A DNA stretch of 27,138 nucleotides from an uncultured Prevotella sp. (GTDB taxonomy: Bacteria; Bacteroidota; Bacteroidia; Bacteroidales; Bacteroidaceae): assembly GCA_934183355.1 (NCBI GenBank), contig CAKPST010000032.1, forward strand, positions 1-27,138, given 5' to 3'. The position numbers and the translations under genes were made by a program. The notes under the pieces were generated by a model. The model was given only the letters and a program-made list of their open reading frames with translations. It was not told where the DNA came from and ran no database searches. Of this stretch, positions 1-8,377 are shown piece after piece. Numbering within the stretch: position 1 is the stretch's first letter; the number at the start of each line of letters is the position of its first letter.

Positions 1-271
1 GCTTAACTTTGCAGATGAACTTTTGATAGCATCTCTGCAGATTTCCGTATATTGGTTGAGTGGTTCTGATGTCATGTAACTTTGAGCTTAGAGAACTATA
101 AAGTTACTGAAAATCAGCCACTTAACCAAATTCTATTAGTTATATTACGTTAATTAACTCTCTCATTTTCAAACGATTACATTAGAATTAACAGAGTATT
201 GATACACATCATGTGTATGGAATCCTTTTTTTATGCTTTTTATTTTTTATCTATATCTTGCTGCATTATCG
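1..271. other. Intergenic left edge with nested and simple inverted repeats
   Basis: No convincing gene. The stretch holds a nested inverted repeat: outer imperfect arms 52-70 and 113-129, inner perfect 8-bp arms 76-83 and 100-107. A second palindrome, ATACACAT-C-ATGTGTAT, lies at 202-218. Two TAACTTTG strings (3-10 and 77-84) match the Bacteroidetes -7 consensus, but no plus-strand gene follows within reach. The palindrome lies just past the stop codon of the minus-strand acyltransferase and could help end that transcript, although no clear T-tract follows it on that strand. Confidence 0.5.
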
Positions 272-1687
272 TTAGAATGCTCCATAGATGAATGGTTGCA
301 CATCTTCCTGTGCCACCTCTACGGCTATCTGCATACATACGACAAACAATATCAGCTTCACCGCCCACGGCAGGGTCATGAAGCGCAGCTGCATGCGGGT
401 GTACATGCGCTCGGTGACAAGATAGGACAGCATGACTACTACGACACATGCAGTCCACATTGTACGTGCCGTGACAAACGGAACGAGATAGTCCCAACTG
501 AAGTCGGATGCCACCTTGTTATATAGACCACTGATTATGCTCATGTCCTTGGCACGAAAGAAGGTCCATGCAAGGCATACGTAGACGTAAGTGATAAGCC
601 AACTGAGGGCGTTGCCGAAGGGATTGCATGGTATCTTCAGCCCCAACTGACGACTGAAAAACTTGTGCACGGCGAGTCCTATGCCATGCAGAGCGCCCCA
701 AATCACAAACATCCACGACGCTCCGTGCCACAATCCTGCCACAAGCATAGTCACAAAGTTGTTGGCATACATGCGCAGTGTGCCTCGGCGGTTGCCACCA
801 AGCGGTATGTACAGATAGTCGCGAAACCATGTAGATAGCGATATGTGCCAACGTCGCCAGAACTCGGTGAGGCTGAGCGAGCGATAGGGGAAGTTGAAGT
901 TGTCGGGAAGCCAGAATCCGAGTATAGCTGCTACACCAATGCTGAGGTCGCTATAACCCGAGAAGTCGAGATATATCTGCACTGGATAGCCGAGCATGGC
1001 TGCCATACACTCAAAGCCCGAGAAAGTCTGAGGTGCGTCAAACACCCACGACGTGAACTGTCCCACATAGTCTGCCACCACATGCTTCTTCACCACTCCG
1101 AGCATTATGAGCCACAATCCTGCCCATATCATACGGCTTGAGGCTTGATGGTTGCGGCGCAGGCGTGGTATCAGATTCTCAGCACGGGTGATGGGACCTG
1201 CGAGCAGCAGCGGAAAGAACGTCAGATAGAAGCAATATTCTATCAATGTCACATCCATATTAAACCTCCGTCGATATACATCTACGGCATAACTGATGGC
1301 TTGAAACGTGTAGAATGATATGCCTACGGGCAGAGCGATGGAGCGCAGCGAGAAGTTGGTGGACAGCATGACGCCAATGACATCGTCGAGAATGAATGTA
1401 GCATACTTGAAGTAGGCAAGCACACCGAGGTCGGCTGCCACCACAACGGCGAGCAACAGCTTGCGATTAAGCCCCTCACGCAATCGCATTTCCTGTACAA
1501 TAGCATAGTTGAAGCATGCCGTGGCTGGCAACAGCCACATCAAGCTGCCGTTGAGACAATAGGCAAAGTAGAGGTTGAAGGCTATAGTGTAGAGCATCAT
1601 TGCCGTACGCGAACATCTCTTGACGAGCGTATATATGGCGAGGAAGCCTATCAGCAAAGCCTCAAAATGTATGTCGGTATAGTCCAT
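272..1687 (-). CDS. MBOAT family O-acyltransferase (AlgI/DltB-like)
   Basis: Polytopic inner-membrane protein of 471 residues, the usual length for AlgI-type MBOAT proteins, which pass an acyl (often acetyl) group across the membrane for attachment to an exported polysaccharide. Family blocks are in order: LPVGISFYTFQ near 119-129, DFSGYSD at 241-247, FWRRWHISLSTWFRDYLYIP near 276-295, and LWHGASW with the conserved catalytic histidine at 321; a second histidine is at 334. Long hydrophobic segments cover most of the chain. It is last in a minus-strand unit, 24 bases after an SGNH hydrolase gene, which is the classic partner in AlgI/AlgX and PatA/PatB systems. The acceptor polymer cannot be read from sequence. 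The family call is firm; the acyl group and substrate are inference. Confidence 0.93.
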   Translation of the reverse strand: MDYTDIHFEALLIGFLAIYTLVKRCSRTAMMLYTIAFNLYFAYCLNGSLMWLLPATACFNYAIVQEMRLREGLNRKLLLAVVVAADLGVLAYFKYATFILDDVIGVMLSTNFSLRSIALPVGISFYTFQAISYAVDVYRRRFNMDVTLIEYCFYLTFFPLLLAGPITRAENLIPRLRRNHQASSRMIWAGLWLIMLGVVKKHVVADYVGQFTSWVFDAPQTFSGFECMAAMLGYPVQIYLDFSGYSDLSIGVAAILGFWLPDNFNFPYRSLSLTEFWRRWHISLSTWFRDYLYIPLGGNRRGTLRMYANNFVTMLVAGLWHGASWMFVIWGALHGIGLAVHKFFSRQLGLKIPCNPFGNALSWLITYVYVCLAWTFFRAKDMSIISGLYNKVASDFSWDYLVPFVTARTMWTACVVVVMLSYLVTERMYTRMQLRFMTLPWAVKLILFVVCMQIAVEVAQEDVQPFIYGAF

Positions 1688-1711
1688 GTAATGTCGACTG
1701 TTGTCGTTTTT

Positions 1712-2581
1712 TTATTCAGTTGTTGTTTCTTCTTTCTTCATATCGGTTGCAGGCTCAGCCGTCACGTGGTCGGTAGGTGTCGTGGCATGTACAGAGTCGG
1801 CATTCTCTGTCGGCTTGTCTTTCTTAGGCTTCTCGCCGAGGAATATCTGACGATAGCGTGCGTTGCGCTTCACGGGTTTGTCGAGTCTAAATGCGTGTGC
1901 TGCCTTTCCGCTATTCATCCATGCCACTATGCTGTCCATCCACACCACACCACCGTGACGTGTGGGATGGCGTCCGTCCTCTTGACGGTCGAGCGTCATG
2001 CCACGTGTCATGAAGTAGTGGCGCTTGCCCAGCTCCGACTGCAACATATCGTTGATACCCTTGTCCTCCATCCAGTTGGGCGGACCAATCCATGTGAACG
2101 GCACATTGCCTATCTTAGCCACTATCATCTCAGCACGTCGGCGTATGTTCTTCATGTCGGCAGAATAAAGCTCGTTGCTGCCGAGGCATACGAACACATG
2201 CGTTGGGTGCACCTGACGCATATATAAGTTGAGCGAGTCGGTCTGCGCCCACTGGCGTGTACCCGAACCGTTCCATGTGACGCACGTCAGATGATGTCCG
2301 TTCTGATTGGCATAGTCGCTCAGACGCAATGCGAGCAACTGGCTCATTGAGTCGCCGAAGAGCAGCAAGCGCTGCTTGGCTGTGTCAACTGGCTCAGCCT
2401 GTATAGTGTCGGCATTAGCGGCTATGCTGTCGTCACCTTCTACGTCGGCTACAATGTCAGCTATCTGCCCTATCTGTTTCAGATGCACAGCGTCAGCCAC
2501 ATAGTCGGGCACCTTGAAGTAGCCCACAAAAATCACAAAGGCTATGGCGAGAAGTGCAATGAGTTGGAATGTTGGTTTCAA
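1712..2581 (-). CDS. Membrane-anchored SGNH/GDSL hydrolase (O-acetylation partner)
   Basis: 289 residues. An uncleaved-looking N-terminal hydrophobic segment (about 5-21) should anchor it to the inner membrane with the catalytic domain outside. SGNH blocks are visible: LFGDSMSQ with nucleophile Ser78, GSNE with Asn136, and DGRHPT giving Asp202 and His205, so the catalytic set looks complete. From about residue 245 the C-terminus is a charged, low-complexity tail rich in K, E, T and P. The gene lies between an S41 protease gene (27 bases upstream) and an MBOAT acyltransferase (24 bases downstream), all one strand, suggesting co-transcription. By analogy with PatB, AlgX or DltD partners, it may transfer or remove acyl groups delivered by the MBOAT protein. 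A stand-alone esterase role is possible. Confidence 0.85.
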   Translation of the reverse strand: MKPTFQLIALLAIAFVIFVGYFKVPDYVADAVHLKQIGQIADIVADVEGDDSIAANADTIQAEPVDTAKQRLLLFGDSMSQLLALRLSDYANQNGHHLTCVTWNGSGTRQWAQTDSLNLYMRQVHPTHVFVCLGSNELYSADMKNIRRRAEMIVAKIGNVPFTWIGPPNWMEDKGINDMLQSELGKRHYFMTRGMTLDRQEDGRHPTRHGGVVWMDSIVAWMNSGKAAHAFRLDKPVKRNARYRQIFLGEKPKKDKPTENADSVHATTPTDHVTAEPATDMKKEETTTE

Positions 2582-2608
2582 TTTGTGCGTGTGTTTTTAT
2601 CCTTACAG

Positions 2609-3628
2609 TTACTTCAGCAACTGTCTTGCATATTCAATAATAGTGTCTTCGCCACGCAGCAAGTCGGTCTGCGAGAGGCTTACATTGTAGTCGGGTTCGA
2701 TGCCAAACTCTGTTGACTGCCCATCCTTGTCGTACATAGGGCATGCCGAGAAACGTATACCCCAACCGTTGGGCAGTTCGCTTGAATAAGGCATACCAGC
2801 TCCACCACCAGTGCGGTCGCCTACGACGGTGACATTAGGGCAACATTTCATATACTTGACAAACTCGTTGGCAGCGCTATACACCGAGCGATTGGTCAGC
2901 ACCACAGCGCGTTTCTGCCAACGCAGTCCCTTGCCTGGCTTGAGCCGTTGCTCCTCCATCTGCGAGAAATCGGAGTGTCCCTTGCCCGTCTTGTGCTGCA
3001 TATACCCCACAAGCAGTTCCTTGTTGGTGAATCTGGCTGCAAGTTCTTCGGCAGTCGTAATGAGTCCGCCGCTATTGTCGCGTAGGTCGATGATGAGTCC
3101 GTTGCACGGGGCAAGATACATCAGTATGTCGTCGAGGTTGCCAGCGCCGATGCCGTTGGCAAACGACGGACATCTCAAATAGCCCACATTATCGTCAAGA
3201 CGTCGATAGCGCATACCTGAAGCTATGCGGTAGTCGGTGCCAAGGTATCGTCGCAGCAGCGTGTCGCTGACATTGGCAGGATAGTCCTCGTACCACGACC
3301 AGTTGCGAGCCACGTCCCACGACGAATACATGTTGACATGTCCGTCGCGCAGTTCGCCGAGCATATTGCCCAACACCTCAAACAGCTGCGCCTCCGTCAT
3401 CCCCCCATCTATCTGACGCGCATATTTCTCATAAGTCATGTCCCAGTCGAGTCCATACTGCTCCTTCTTATAGTCGAAGAAACAGTAGTGCTCGTCAATA
3501 ATCTTCCACAGAGCCTCGAAGTTGCCCCGCGGATTGTCGGCATATTCCTCCTCGTCGACACAAGACACAAGAGCGAACACAGCCATAAAAACCACAATAA
3601 TATTGCGGCACAAAGTGTTATATGTCAT
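2609..3628 (-). CDS. S41 family peptidase lipoprotein (tail-specific protease-like)
   Basis: 339 residues with a lipoprotein signal (FALVSC, Cys23), so probably attached to the outer membrane or the periplasmic face. After an N-terminal helical region with the tricorn/S41-type string LRDGHVNMYSS (about 93-103), the protease core carries DLRDNSGG at 181-188, the nucleophile region TNRSVYSAANEF with probable Ser251, and GDRTGGGAG at 270-278. No PDZ domain is obvious between these, so it resembles the short Bacteroidetes S41 proteins rather than CtpA. It is the first full-size gene of a minus-strand unit with the SGNH hydrolase and MBOAT acyltransferase. A TAACTTTG -7 box lies about 100 bases upstream. 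The substrate is unknown; processing or quality control of an envelope protein is inference. Confidence 0.88.
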   Translation of the reverse strand: MTYNTLCRNIIVVFMAVFALVSCVDEEEYADNPRGNFEALWKIIDEHYCFFDYKKEQYGLDWDMTYEKYARQIDGGMTEAQLFEVLGNMLGELRDGHVNMYSSWDVARNWSWYEDYPANVSDTLLRRYLGTDYRIASGMRYRRLDDNVGYLRCPSFANGIGAGNLDDILMYLAPCNGLIIDLRDNSGGLITTAEELAARFTNKELLVGYMQHKTGKGHSDFSQMEEQRLKPGKGLRWQKRAVVLTNRSVYSAANEFVKYMKCCPNVTVVGDRTGGGAGMPYSSELPNGWGIRFSACPMYDKDGQSTEFGIEPDYNVSLSQTDLLRGEDTIIEYARQLLK

Positions 3629-3634
3629 CAGTAT

Positions 3635-3700
3635 TTATTCTTGTATAAGTTTTTCAACCTGCTCAATGCTTCCATATACTTCATGGATATATTTGCCCAT
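3635..3700 (-). CDS. Possible 21-residue leader peptide upstream of the S41 protease
   Basis: A short ORF, MGKYIHEVYGSIEQVEKLIQ plus E, ends 6 bases before the start codon of the S41 protease gene and begins about 20-30 bases after a TAACTTTG -7 box on the same strand. It would be the first ORF of that mRNA, and the tight spacing would allow translational coupling. The sequence is charged and helix-prone, with no signal peptide, and I recognise no family. It could equally be a chance ORF in a 5' untranslated region. Confidence 0.3.
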   Translation of the reverse strand: MGKYIHEVYGSIEQVEKLIQE

Positions 3701-3726
3701 AGTAATGAGTTTAATTGTCTAATATG

Positions 3727-3734
3727 CAAAGTTA
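3727..3734 (-). promoter_or_regulatory. -7 box for the S41/SGNH/MBOAT unit
   Basis: On the minus strand this reads TAACTTTG, an exact match to the Bacteroidetes TAnnTTTG -7 element. No good TTG -33 element was found at the usual 19-20 base spacing, so this is a moderate call. Transcription would start near 3720, before the short leader ORF. Confidence 0.45.
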
Positions 3735-3832
3735 TTGATTTTCTGCGAATATAACATTGATTATTCTAATTATTATTTGTGTATTAAATACATAAATTAG
3801 CTCCAAATACTCTTTATCTTAACTAAAAATGA

Positions 3833-3840
3833 TAAATTTG
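3833..3840 (+). promoter_or_regulatory. -7 box for the carboxylesterase gene
   Basis: TAAATTTG matches the TAnnTTTG -7 consensus. Transcription would begin near 3847, which lies after the ATG at 3829 and before the ATG at 3868. This is the main reason for choosing the later start for the carboxylesterase. The -33 region is weak. Confidence 0.5.
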
Positions 3841-3867
3841 CAGATTATTACTAAACAATCATATACA

Positions 3868-5439
3868 ATGAGACAATCATTACTTACATTCGTGCTAACA
3901 CTATTCACGGGAATATTGTTTGCACAGCAATCTACAAGAGTAAACGTTGCCGAGGGTACACTCGAAGGCATCAATCTGTCAGGCATTAAAACATTCAAGG
4001 GAGTGCCTTTTGCTGCTCCTCCAGTTGGCGAACTTCGCTGGAAGGCTCCACAGCCTGTAGAAAAATGGCAGGGCGTGCGCCAAGCCAAGGAATTTGGACC
4101 TAACCCGATGCAGGAAAACCTTTTCGGCGATATGAACTTCGGAACTAAGGAGATGAGCGAAGACTGCCTATATCTCAATATCTGGACTCCAGCAAAGACT
4201 ATGAATGAGCACTTGCCAGTGCTCATCTACTTCAATGGTGGCGGACTGATGTGTGGTAGTGGCAGCGAATATCGCTATGCTGGCGACGCTATGGCACGCA
4301 AGGGTATCATCTCCGTGACTGCCAACTACCGCGAGGGCATCTTCGGCTACTTCACACATCCGCAACTCTCTAAGGAGACGTCTTATAAAGGCTCGGGCAA
4401 CTATGGTTTTCTCGACCAGGTGGCTGCCATCAAATGGATAAAGAACAATATCGCAGCATTTGGTGGCGACCCCAACCGCATCACTATCGTGGGCGAGTCG
4501 GCTGGCTCAATGTCTATAAGTGCGCTCATGGCTTCGCCTTTGTGTCAAGGACTGTTTGCCCAAGCTATGGGATCGAGTGGTTCGGTGTTAGGAATGTATA
4601 AGATAGCCACTCTCAAAGAGGCTGAGGCAAAGGGCGTGGAAATAACCAAGAAGATTGGTTGCAAGAACATAAAGGAGATGCGTGCCATGCCTGCCGAAGA
4701 ACTGCTGAAAAAGGCAAGCGGAAGGAATGCACTAATATACAACATCGACGGATACTTCTGGACAAAGCAACCTTACGACGTGTTTGCAGGTGGCGAGCAG
4801 ACCAAGGTGCCTTTGCTCATCGGTGGCAACAATCTGGAAGCAGACGCTTCTTATATTCTTGGTGGCAAAGCTCCTACGGTGGAGAATATGAAGAAAGCTA
4901 TACAAACAGTCTTTGGCGACTCTACCGACGAACTCTTCAAACTCTATGGTCTCAACACCGACGCCGACGTGAAGGGGCAGCCTGGCAACGACATAGGTGG
5001 TGACTTCTTCCTCGACTACTCCACTTGGAAGTGGGGCAATATGCACAAGCTCACTAGCGGACAACCGGTCTATCGCTATCGCTACTGTCATCCACGTCCT
5101 GCCATGGTGGGCAATAGCAACGTGGCTGGATTGGCAAGCGGTGCCGTACACTCTGCCGACATCGAGTATGCCATGGGCACACTGCCCACTAACCGTGTAT
5201 TCGACTGGCAGACAGAAGACTACATCGTGTCCGACATATTCAGCAACTACTATGTCAACTTCGTGAAGACTGGCAATCCCAACGGCATCGGTCTAGTGGA
5301 TTGGCCTACAACAAACGGCAAATCAGTTGCTCCCGTCCTGCAAATTGACGTAAACACATTTGTAAAGCAGAACCCAGACATGGAGAAGCGTTACGAGATC
5401 ATGGACAAACTGTTTTGGGCTACACATGTAGACAAATAG
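3868..5439 (+). CDS. Secreted type-B carboxylesterase (alpha/beta hydrolase)
   Basis: Counted from the ATG at 3868 the protein has 523 residues and starts with a good signal peptide (MRQSLLTFVLTLFTGILFAQ). The 13 extra codons back to 3829 would spoil the signal and precede the probable promoter. Carboxylesterase B landmarks are EDCLYLNIWTP (99-109), the nucleophile elbow GESAGS with Ser211, Glu324 in NNLEAD, and His428 in GAVHSADIEY, giving a complete Ser-Glu-His triad. The oxyanion-hole motif reads NGGG (123-126) instead of the common HGGG. Expected role: hydrolysis of ester bonds in the periplasm or outside, perhaps on acylated glycans or dietary esters; the substrate is unknown. It is a single-gene unit bounded by a strong terminator, and diverges from the S41 operon. 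Confidence 0.9.
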   Translation: MRQSLLTFVLTLFTGILFAQQSTRVNVAEGTLEGINLSGIKTFKGVPFAAPPVGELRWKAPQPVEKWQGVRQAKEFGPNPMQENLFGDMNFGTKEMSEDCLYLNIWTPAKTMNEHLPVLIYFNGGGLMCGSGSEYRYAGDAMARKGIISVTANYREGIFGYFTHPQLSKETSYKGSGNYGFLDQVAAIKWIKNNIAAFGGDPNRITIVGESAGSMSISALMASPLCQGLFAQAMGSSGSVLGMYKIATLKEAEAKGVEITKKIGCKNIKEMRAMPAEELLKKASGRNALIYNIDGYFWTKQPYDVFAGGEQTKVPLLIGGNNLEADASYILGGKAPTVENMKKAIQTVFGDSTDELFKLYGLNTDADVKGQPGNDIGGDFFLDYSTWKWGNMHKLTSGQPVYRYRYCHPRPAMVGNSNVAGLASGAVHSADIEYAMGTLPTNRVFDWQTEDYIVSDIFSNYYVNFVKTGNPNGIGLVDWPTTNGKSVAPVLQIDVNTFVKQNPDMEKRYEIMDKLFWATHVDK

Positions 5440-5444
5440 ATACA

Positions 5445-5499
5445 CAATCAAAAAAAATATCGCTCAAGTTTTTATTCTTGAGCGATATTTTTTTGATTG
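5445..5499. terminator. Bidirectional hairpin terminator between convergent genes
   Basis: Arms 5445-5468 and 5477-5499 pair almost perfectly (GATAT...ATATC core with A8/T7 flanks) around an 8-base loop. T-tracts form on either strand, so it can end both the plus-strand carboxylesterase and the minus-strand methyltransferase transcripts. Confidence 0.9.
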
Positions 5500-5525
5500 T
5501 ATCATAACCTCTATAAAATTTAACT

Positions 5526-6515
5526 TTAAAAAACATCAGAGAAAGCCTTCTTCATTTGAATAGCAAGATACCATGCCAATCTTGGAGGTACGGCATTTCC
5601 AACCATTTTATAGCCATTCTTCACATCTTTATAAACAAAGCGAAAATTGTCAGGGAATGTTTGAATCCTTGCACATTCTCTGACGCTCAACCTTCTATAC
5701 AAGTGTTCATATCCTCTTGCAAATACTCTTTGGAAAGAAGATACAAATGTCATCTTAGGAGCTTGAGGATGCTGTGGTGCATTTCTTGCCTGAGCTTGTA
5801 TTGTAAATGAAGTTTCATCCCATCCACGTACTCTATTCCTTGCCATATACTTTGCATCATAAGCACCAGTATAAACATCGTGATTCATTCGACTCGGATG
5901 TTCACTTTCAACTATATTATCACAATAGTATCTAGGTTGTTCGGTTATATCTCCAATGGCCTGTTTTAAAGTTATTGGTGTCGCACTAACGGCATTTGGA
6001 AATACATACTTGTTTGTCAAATCATTACGTATTCCAATAAAGAAAACGCGAAACCTATCCTGAGGTATCTTGTAATCCGCTGCATTTAGTAATTCATAAG
6101 TAATCCGATATCCAGCGGCATGTAATATTCTCATGAAACTGGACAAAGACTTTTTATGTTTATCGTCAAGAATACCTTGAACGTTTTCTATAACAAAGAA
6201 CTTTGGTTTCTTATCCTTTACTATACGAATATAGTCAAGAAATAATATACCACGAGAATCTTCCAATCCTAACTGCTTACCTCCTTCACTCCATGCTTGA
6301 CATGGCGGTCCACCTATGATGCCATCACAATCAGGTATGTCATTACCCGTAAGCGTGCGTATATCATTGGTATTCAATATTGTTTTAGGATGATTGAGTC
6401 GATATGTTTCATGAATTGATTCATCAAACTCATTTGCCCACACAACATTGAACCCTGCTTTTTCAAAACCGAGATCAAGCCCACCACACCCAGCAAAAAG
6501 TGAAACAATGTTCAT
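5526..6515 (-). CDS. C5-cytosine DNA methyltransferase, second copy (M1)
   Basis: 329 residues with the m5C methyltransferase motifs in order: motif I FAGCGGLDLGF (7-17), motif IV GGPPCQ with catalytic Cys72, motif VI ENV, motif VIII QDRFRVFFIG, a target-recognition region, motif IX near RRLSVRECARIQTFPD and motif X GNAVPP. It is a clear paralogue of the neighbouring methyltransferase (same architecture, shared RNRVRGWDE and HPQAPKM strings), but the recognition segment differs: AQARNAPQHPQAP here against [13 protein letters not shown] next door. Its target is therefore uncertain. It is the last gene of the cassette, one base after its neighbour (TAA-T-ATG). The gene is AT-rich compared with flanking genes, consistent with horizontal transfer. 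Confidence 0.93.
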   Translation of the reverse strand: MNIVSLFAGCGGLDLGFEKAGFNVVWANEFDESIHETYRLNHPKTILNTNDIRTLTGNDIPDCDGIIGGPPCQAWSEGGKQLGLEDSRGILFLDYIRIVKDKKPKFFVIENVQGILDDKHKKSLSSFMRILHAAGYRITYELLNAADYKIPQDRFRVFFIGIRNDLTNKYVFPNAVSATPITLKQAIGDITEQPRYYCDNIVESEHPSRMNHDVYTGAYDAKYMARNRVRGWDETSFTIQAQARNAPQHPQAPKMTFVSSFQRVFARGYEHLYRRLSVRECARIQTFPDNFRFVYKDVKNGYKMVGNAVPPRLAWYLAIQMKKAFSDVF

Positions 6516-6516
6516 A

Positions 6517-7527
6517 TTAGTCTTGATAGTTTATGTCATGTTTGTCAAGTGCAGCACGAATACTCAATGCTACATGATATGCAAGATTTACGGGTACAGC
6601 ATTACCTATCATCTTATATCCCATATTAACATCAGAATAAAGGAAAACATGATTATCAGGAAAAGTCTGAACTCTTGCTACTTCACGGACTGACATTCTT
6701 CTATATAAATGTTCCTGACCAGGTACAAAAATCTGCTTGTTCTTTTCAACCTTAATCATTTTAGGAGCTTGAGGATGTAGCTGACATTGACGTCCACTTG
6801 CCTGTACTGTAAAACCGGGTTCATCCCAACCTCTAACTCTATTGCGAGACATAAATATTGGAGAATAGGCACCAATAAAATATTCGTGATTAGGAACAAA
6901 ACATTTATTCCCATTAGTCTTGTTCTTTTCAAGGGCTGGAATAACATTGTCCTTCAAATCCCAAATACACTCACGGAGTGTTGGCTTATGTTCACAAGGT
7001 GTTGGGTATTCGAAATCATGAATATTCAAGTCTTTCCTAAAGCCTATATAAAATACTCGATCTCTATCTTCTGGGCAATCATAGTCATTGGCGTTCAACA
7101 TTTTAAGATTTACATCATAACCAGCTTCATCAAAGAGACGCATAAAACCATCAACTGCCTCAGAATGACGTTTCGCTAACATTCCTGATACATTCTCTGC
7201 TACAAAGAAAAGAGGCTGTGTAGCCTTAAGTATTCTGATATATTCATAGAACAGTTGTCCTCGGGCATCTTCAATGCCCTTTAAAGTGCCAGCTTCACTC
7301 CACGACTGACATGGAGGACCACCAATTATACCTGTAACATTTTCTGGAAACTCACTTTCTTTGACATTACGTATATCACCTTCAATAAGGTGTGTATCTG
7401 GGAAATTCGCCTTGAATGTCGGGCAAATCTTGGGATCAAACTCGTTGGCTACCACAGTACGGAAACCTGCATTATGGAAGCCTCTATCAAGACCTCCTGC
7501 ACCTGAGAACAAACTAATTAATTGCAT
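6517..7527 (-). CDS. C5-cytosine DNA methyltransferase, HaeIII/NgoPII-like (M2), probable GGCC specificity
   Basis: 336 residues, typical for small m5C methyltransferases. Motif I is [11 protein letters not shown] (7-17), motif IV is GGPPCQSW with catalytic Cys73, motif VI is AENVSGML, motif VIII is [10 protein letters not shown], and motif X is GNAVP. The recognition region [17 protein letters not shown] matches what I recall of M.HaeIII and M.NgoPII, both of which methylate GGCC, and long stretches elsewhere also resemble these enzymes ([20 protein letters not shown]). It should protect host GGCC sites from the nuclease encoded one base upstream. The assignment relies on remembered family sequences; an alignment would settle it. 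Confidence 0.93.
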   Translation of the reverse strand: MQLISLFSGAGGLDRGFHNAGFRTVVANEFDPKICPTFKANFPDTHLIEGDIRNVKESEFPENVTGIIGGPPCQSWSEAGTLKGIEDARGQLFYEYIRILKATQPLFFVAENVSGMLAKRHSEAVDGFMRLFDEAGYDVNLKMLNANDYDCPEDRDRVFYIGFRKDLNIHDFEYPTPCEHKPTLRECIWDLKDNVIPALEKNKTNGNKCFVPNHEYFIGAYSPIFMSRNRVRGWDEPGFTVQASGRQCQLHPQAPKMIKVEKNKQIFVPGQEHLYRRMSVREVARVQTFPDNHVFLYSDVNMGYKMIGNAVPVNLAYHVALSIRAALDKHDINYQD

Positions 7528-7528
7528 T

Positions 7529-8377
7529 TTAATAATGATATATTATGAGTTTTGAATTTATTAAATTTGCGGGATTTTGAGGATCTTCTATTTTTTCATC
7601 TGAAATGGAAACTCCTTTATCTTCGCAGAACTCTTCAAATTCGTCAACATTTTCGAAACTATAGTACTTATACTCTGGAATTAGAGCGACAAGTTTGAAA
7701 TTATAATCATTTATATCTTTGGTGAGGTAGTCGAACTGAAGGAACGGTGATTTGATTAACCACATTCCTCTTACTCGAAGGTCGGATATTTCAAGATGGT
7801 CAACTTTATTAACTCTTGCAAGTTCTTTTGTTTCAGCAAATTCGACTCCTTCTAGCGAATGTAACCCTTTTTTGATTACATTTTCAACGTTTTCATAAAC
7901 TTCATGAGAATCACAATATAAATCGCCGTATATAAAAAACAGATTATGTAGCTCTTGATTTTCAACTTGTCCGACAACATATAGCATGTCTTTCTCATCC
8001 CACTCTTCACATGTACGGCATGTGCTAGAAATTTTGGGATTGTCAGGATAAAGTTTATTTTTTGGATAACTACTGTTTAATTGTAGCTGTGAAGTTCCAA
8101 GTGATTCCAATTTCTTTATTTCAATCGCATCACTTCCTATCAACATTGCGTCAGGTGGATTGCTGTTATTTCCTAAGTATGAAAAGGTTTGACTTCTTGC
8201 ATATTTAATCTCTCTTGTACTTTGACCTAAGCAATTAGCAAAAGCATTTTTCACATAATCTTCAAGAGCCGCACCCATCTGATTAGCTCTATTATGTATA
8301 ACATCATTTGGATTTCCAATAACATCCAAAGATGAAGTTGCTACAATGGATTTTATAGCTGTAAGTATATTCCCCAT
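7529..8377 (-). CDS. NgoPII-family type II restriction endonuclease (probable GGCC cutter)
   Basis: 282 residues, close to the NgoPII family length. A PD-(D/E)xK nuclease core is visible: PPD with Asp76, then IEIKK with Glu86 and Lys88. Other strings match what I recall of Ngo[17 protein letters not shown] (29-42), [13 protein letters not shown], a Cys-x-x-Cys pair (CRTC), [18 protein letters not shown] and FDYLT. Predicted role: double-strand cleavage of unmethylated GGCC in incoming DNA. It is the first gene of a three-gene minus-strand cassette, with only one base before the first methyltransferase and no controller (C) protein gene nearby. The gene is about 30-35 percent GC on lines I counted, against about 52 percent in glyS. 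Confidence is high for the family and moderate for the exact site. Confidence 0.88.
   Translation of the reverse strand: MGNILTAIKSIVATSSLDVIGNPNDVIHNRANQMGAALEDYVKNAFANCLGQSTREIKYARSQTFSYLGNNSNPPDAMLIGSDAIEIKKLESLGTSQLQLNSSYPKNKLYPDNPKISSTCRTCEEWDEKDMLYVVGQVENQELHNLFFIYGDLYCDSHEVYENVENVIKKGLHSLEGVEFAETKELARVNKVDHLEISDLRVRGMWLIKSPFLQFDYLTKDINDYNFKLVALIPEYKYYSFENVDEFEEFCEDKGVSISDEKIEDPQNPANLINSKLIIYHY

Noticed and set aside
3829..3867. Upstream ATG of the carboxylesterase
   Set aside because: It lies before or within the -7 box and would place 13 polar residues ahead of a good signal peptide.
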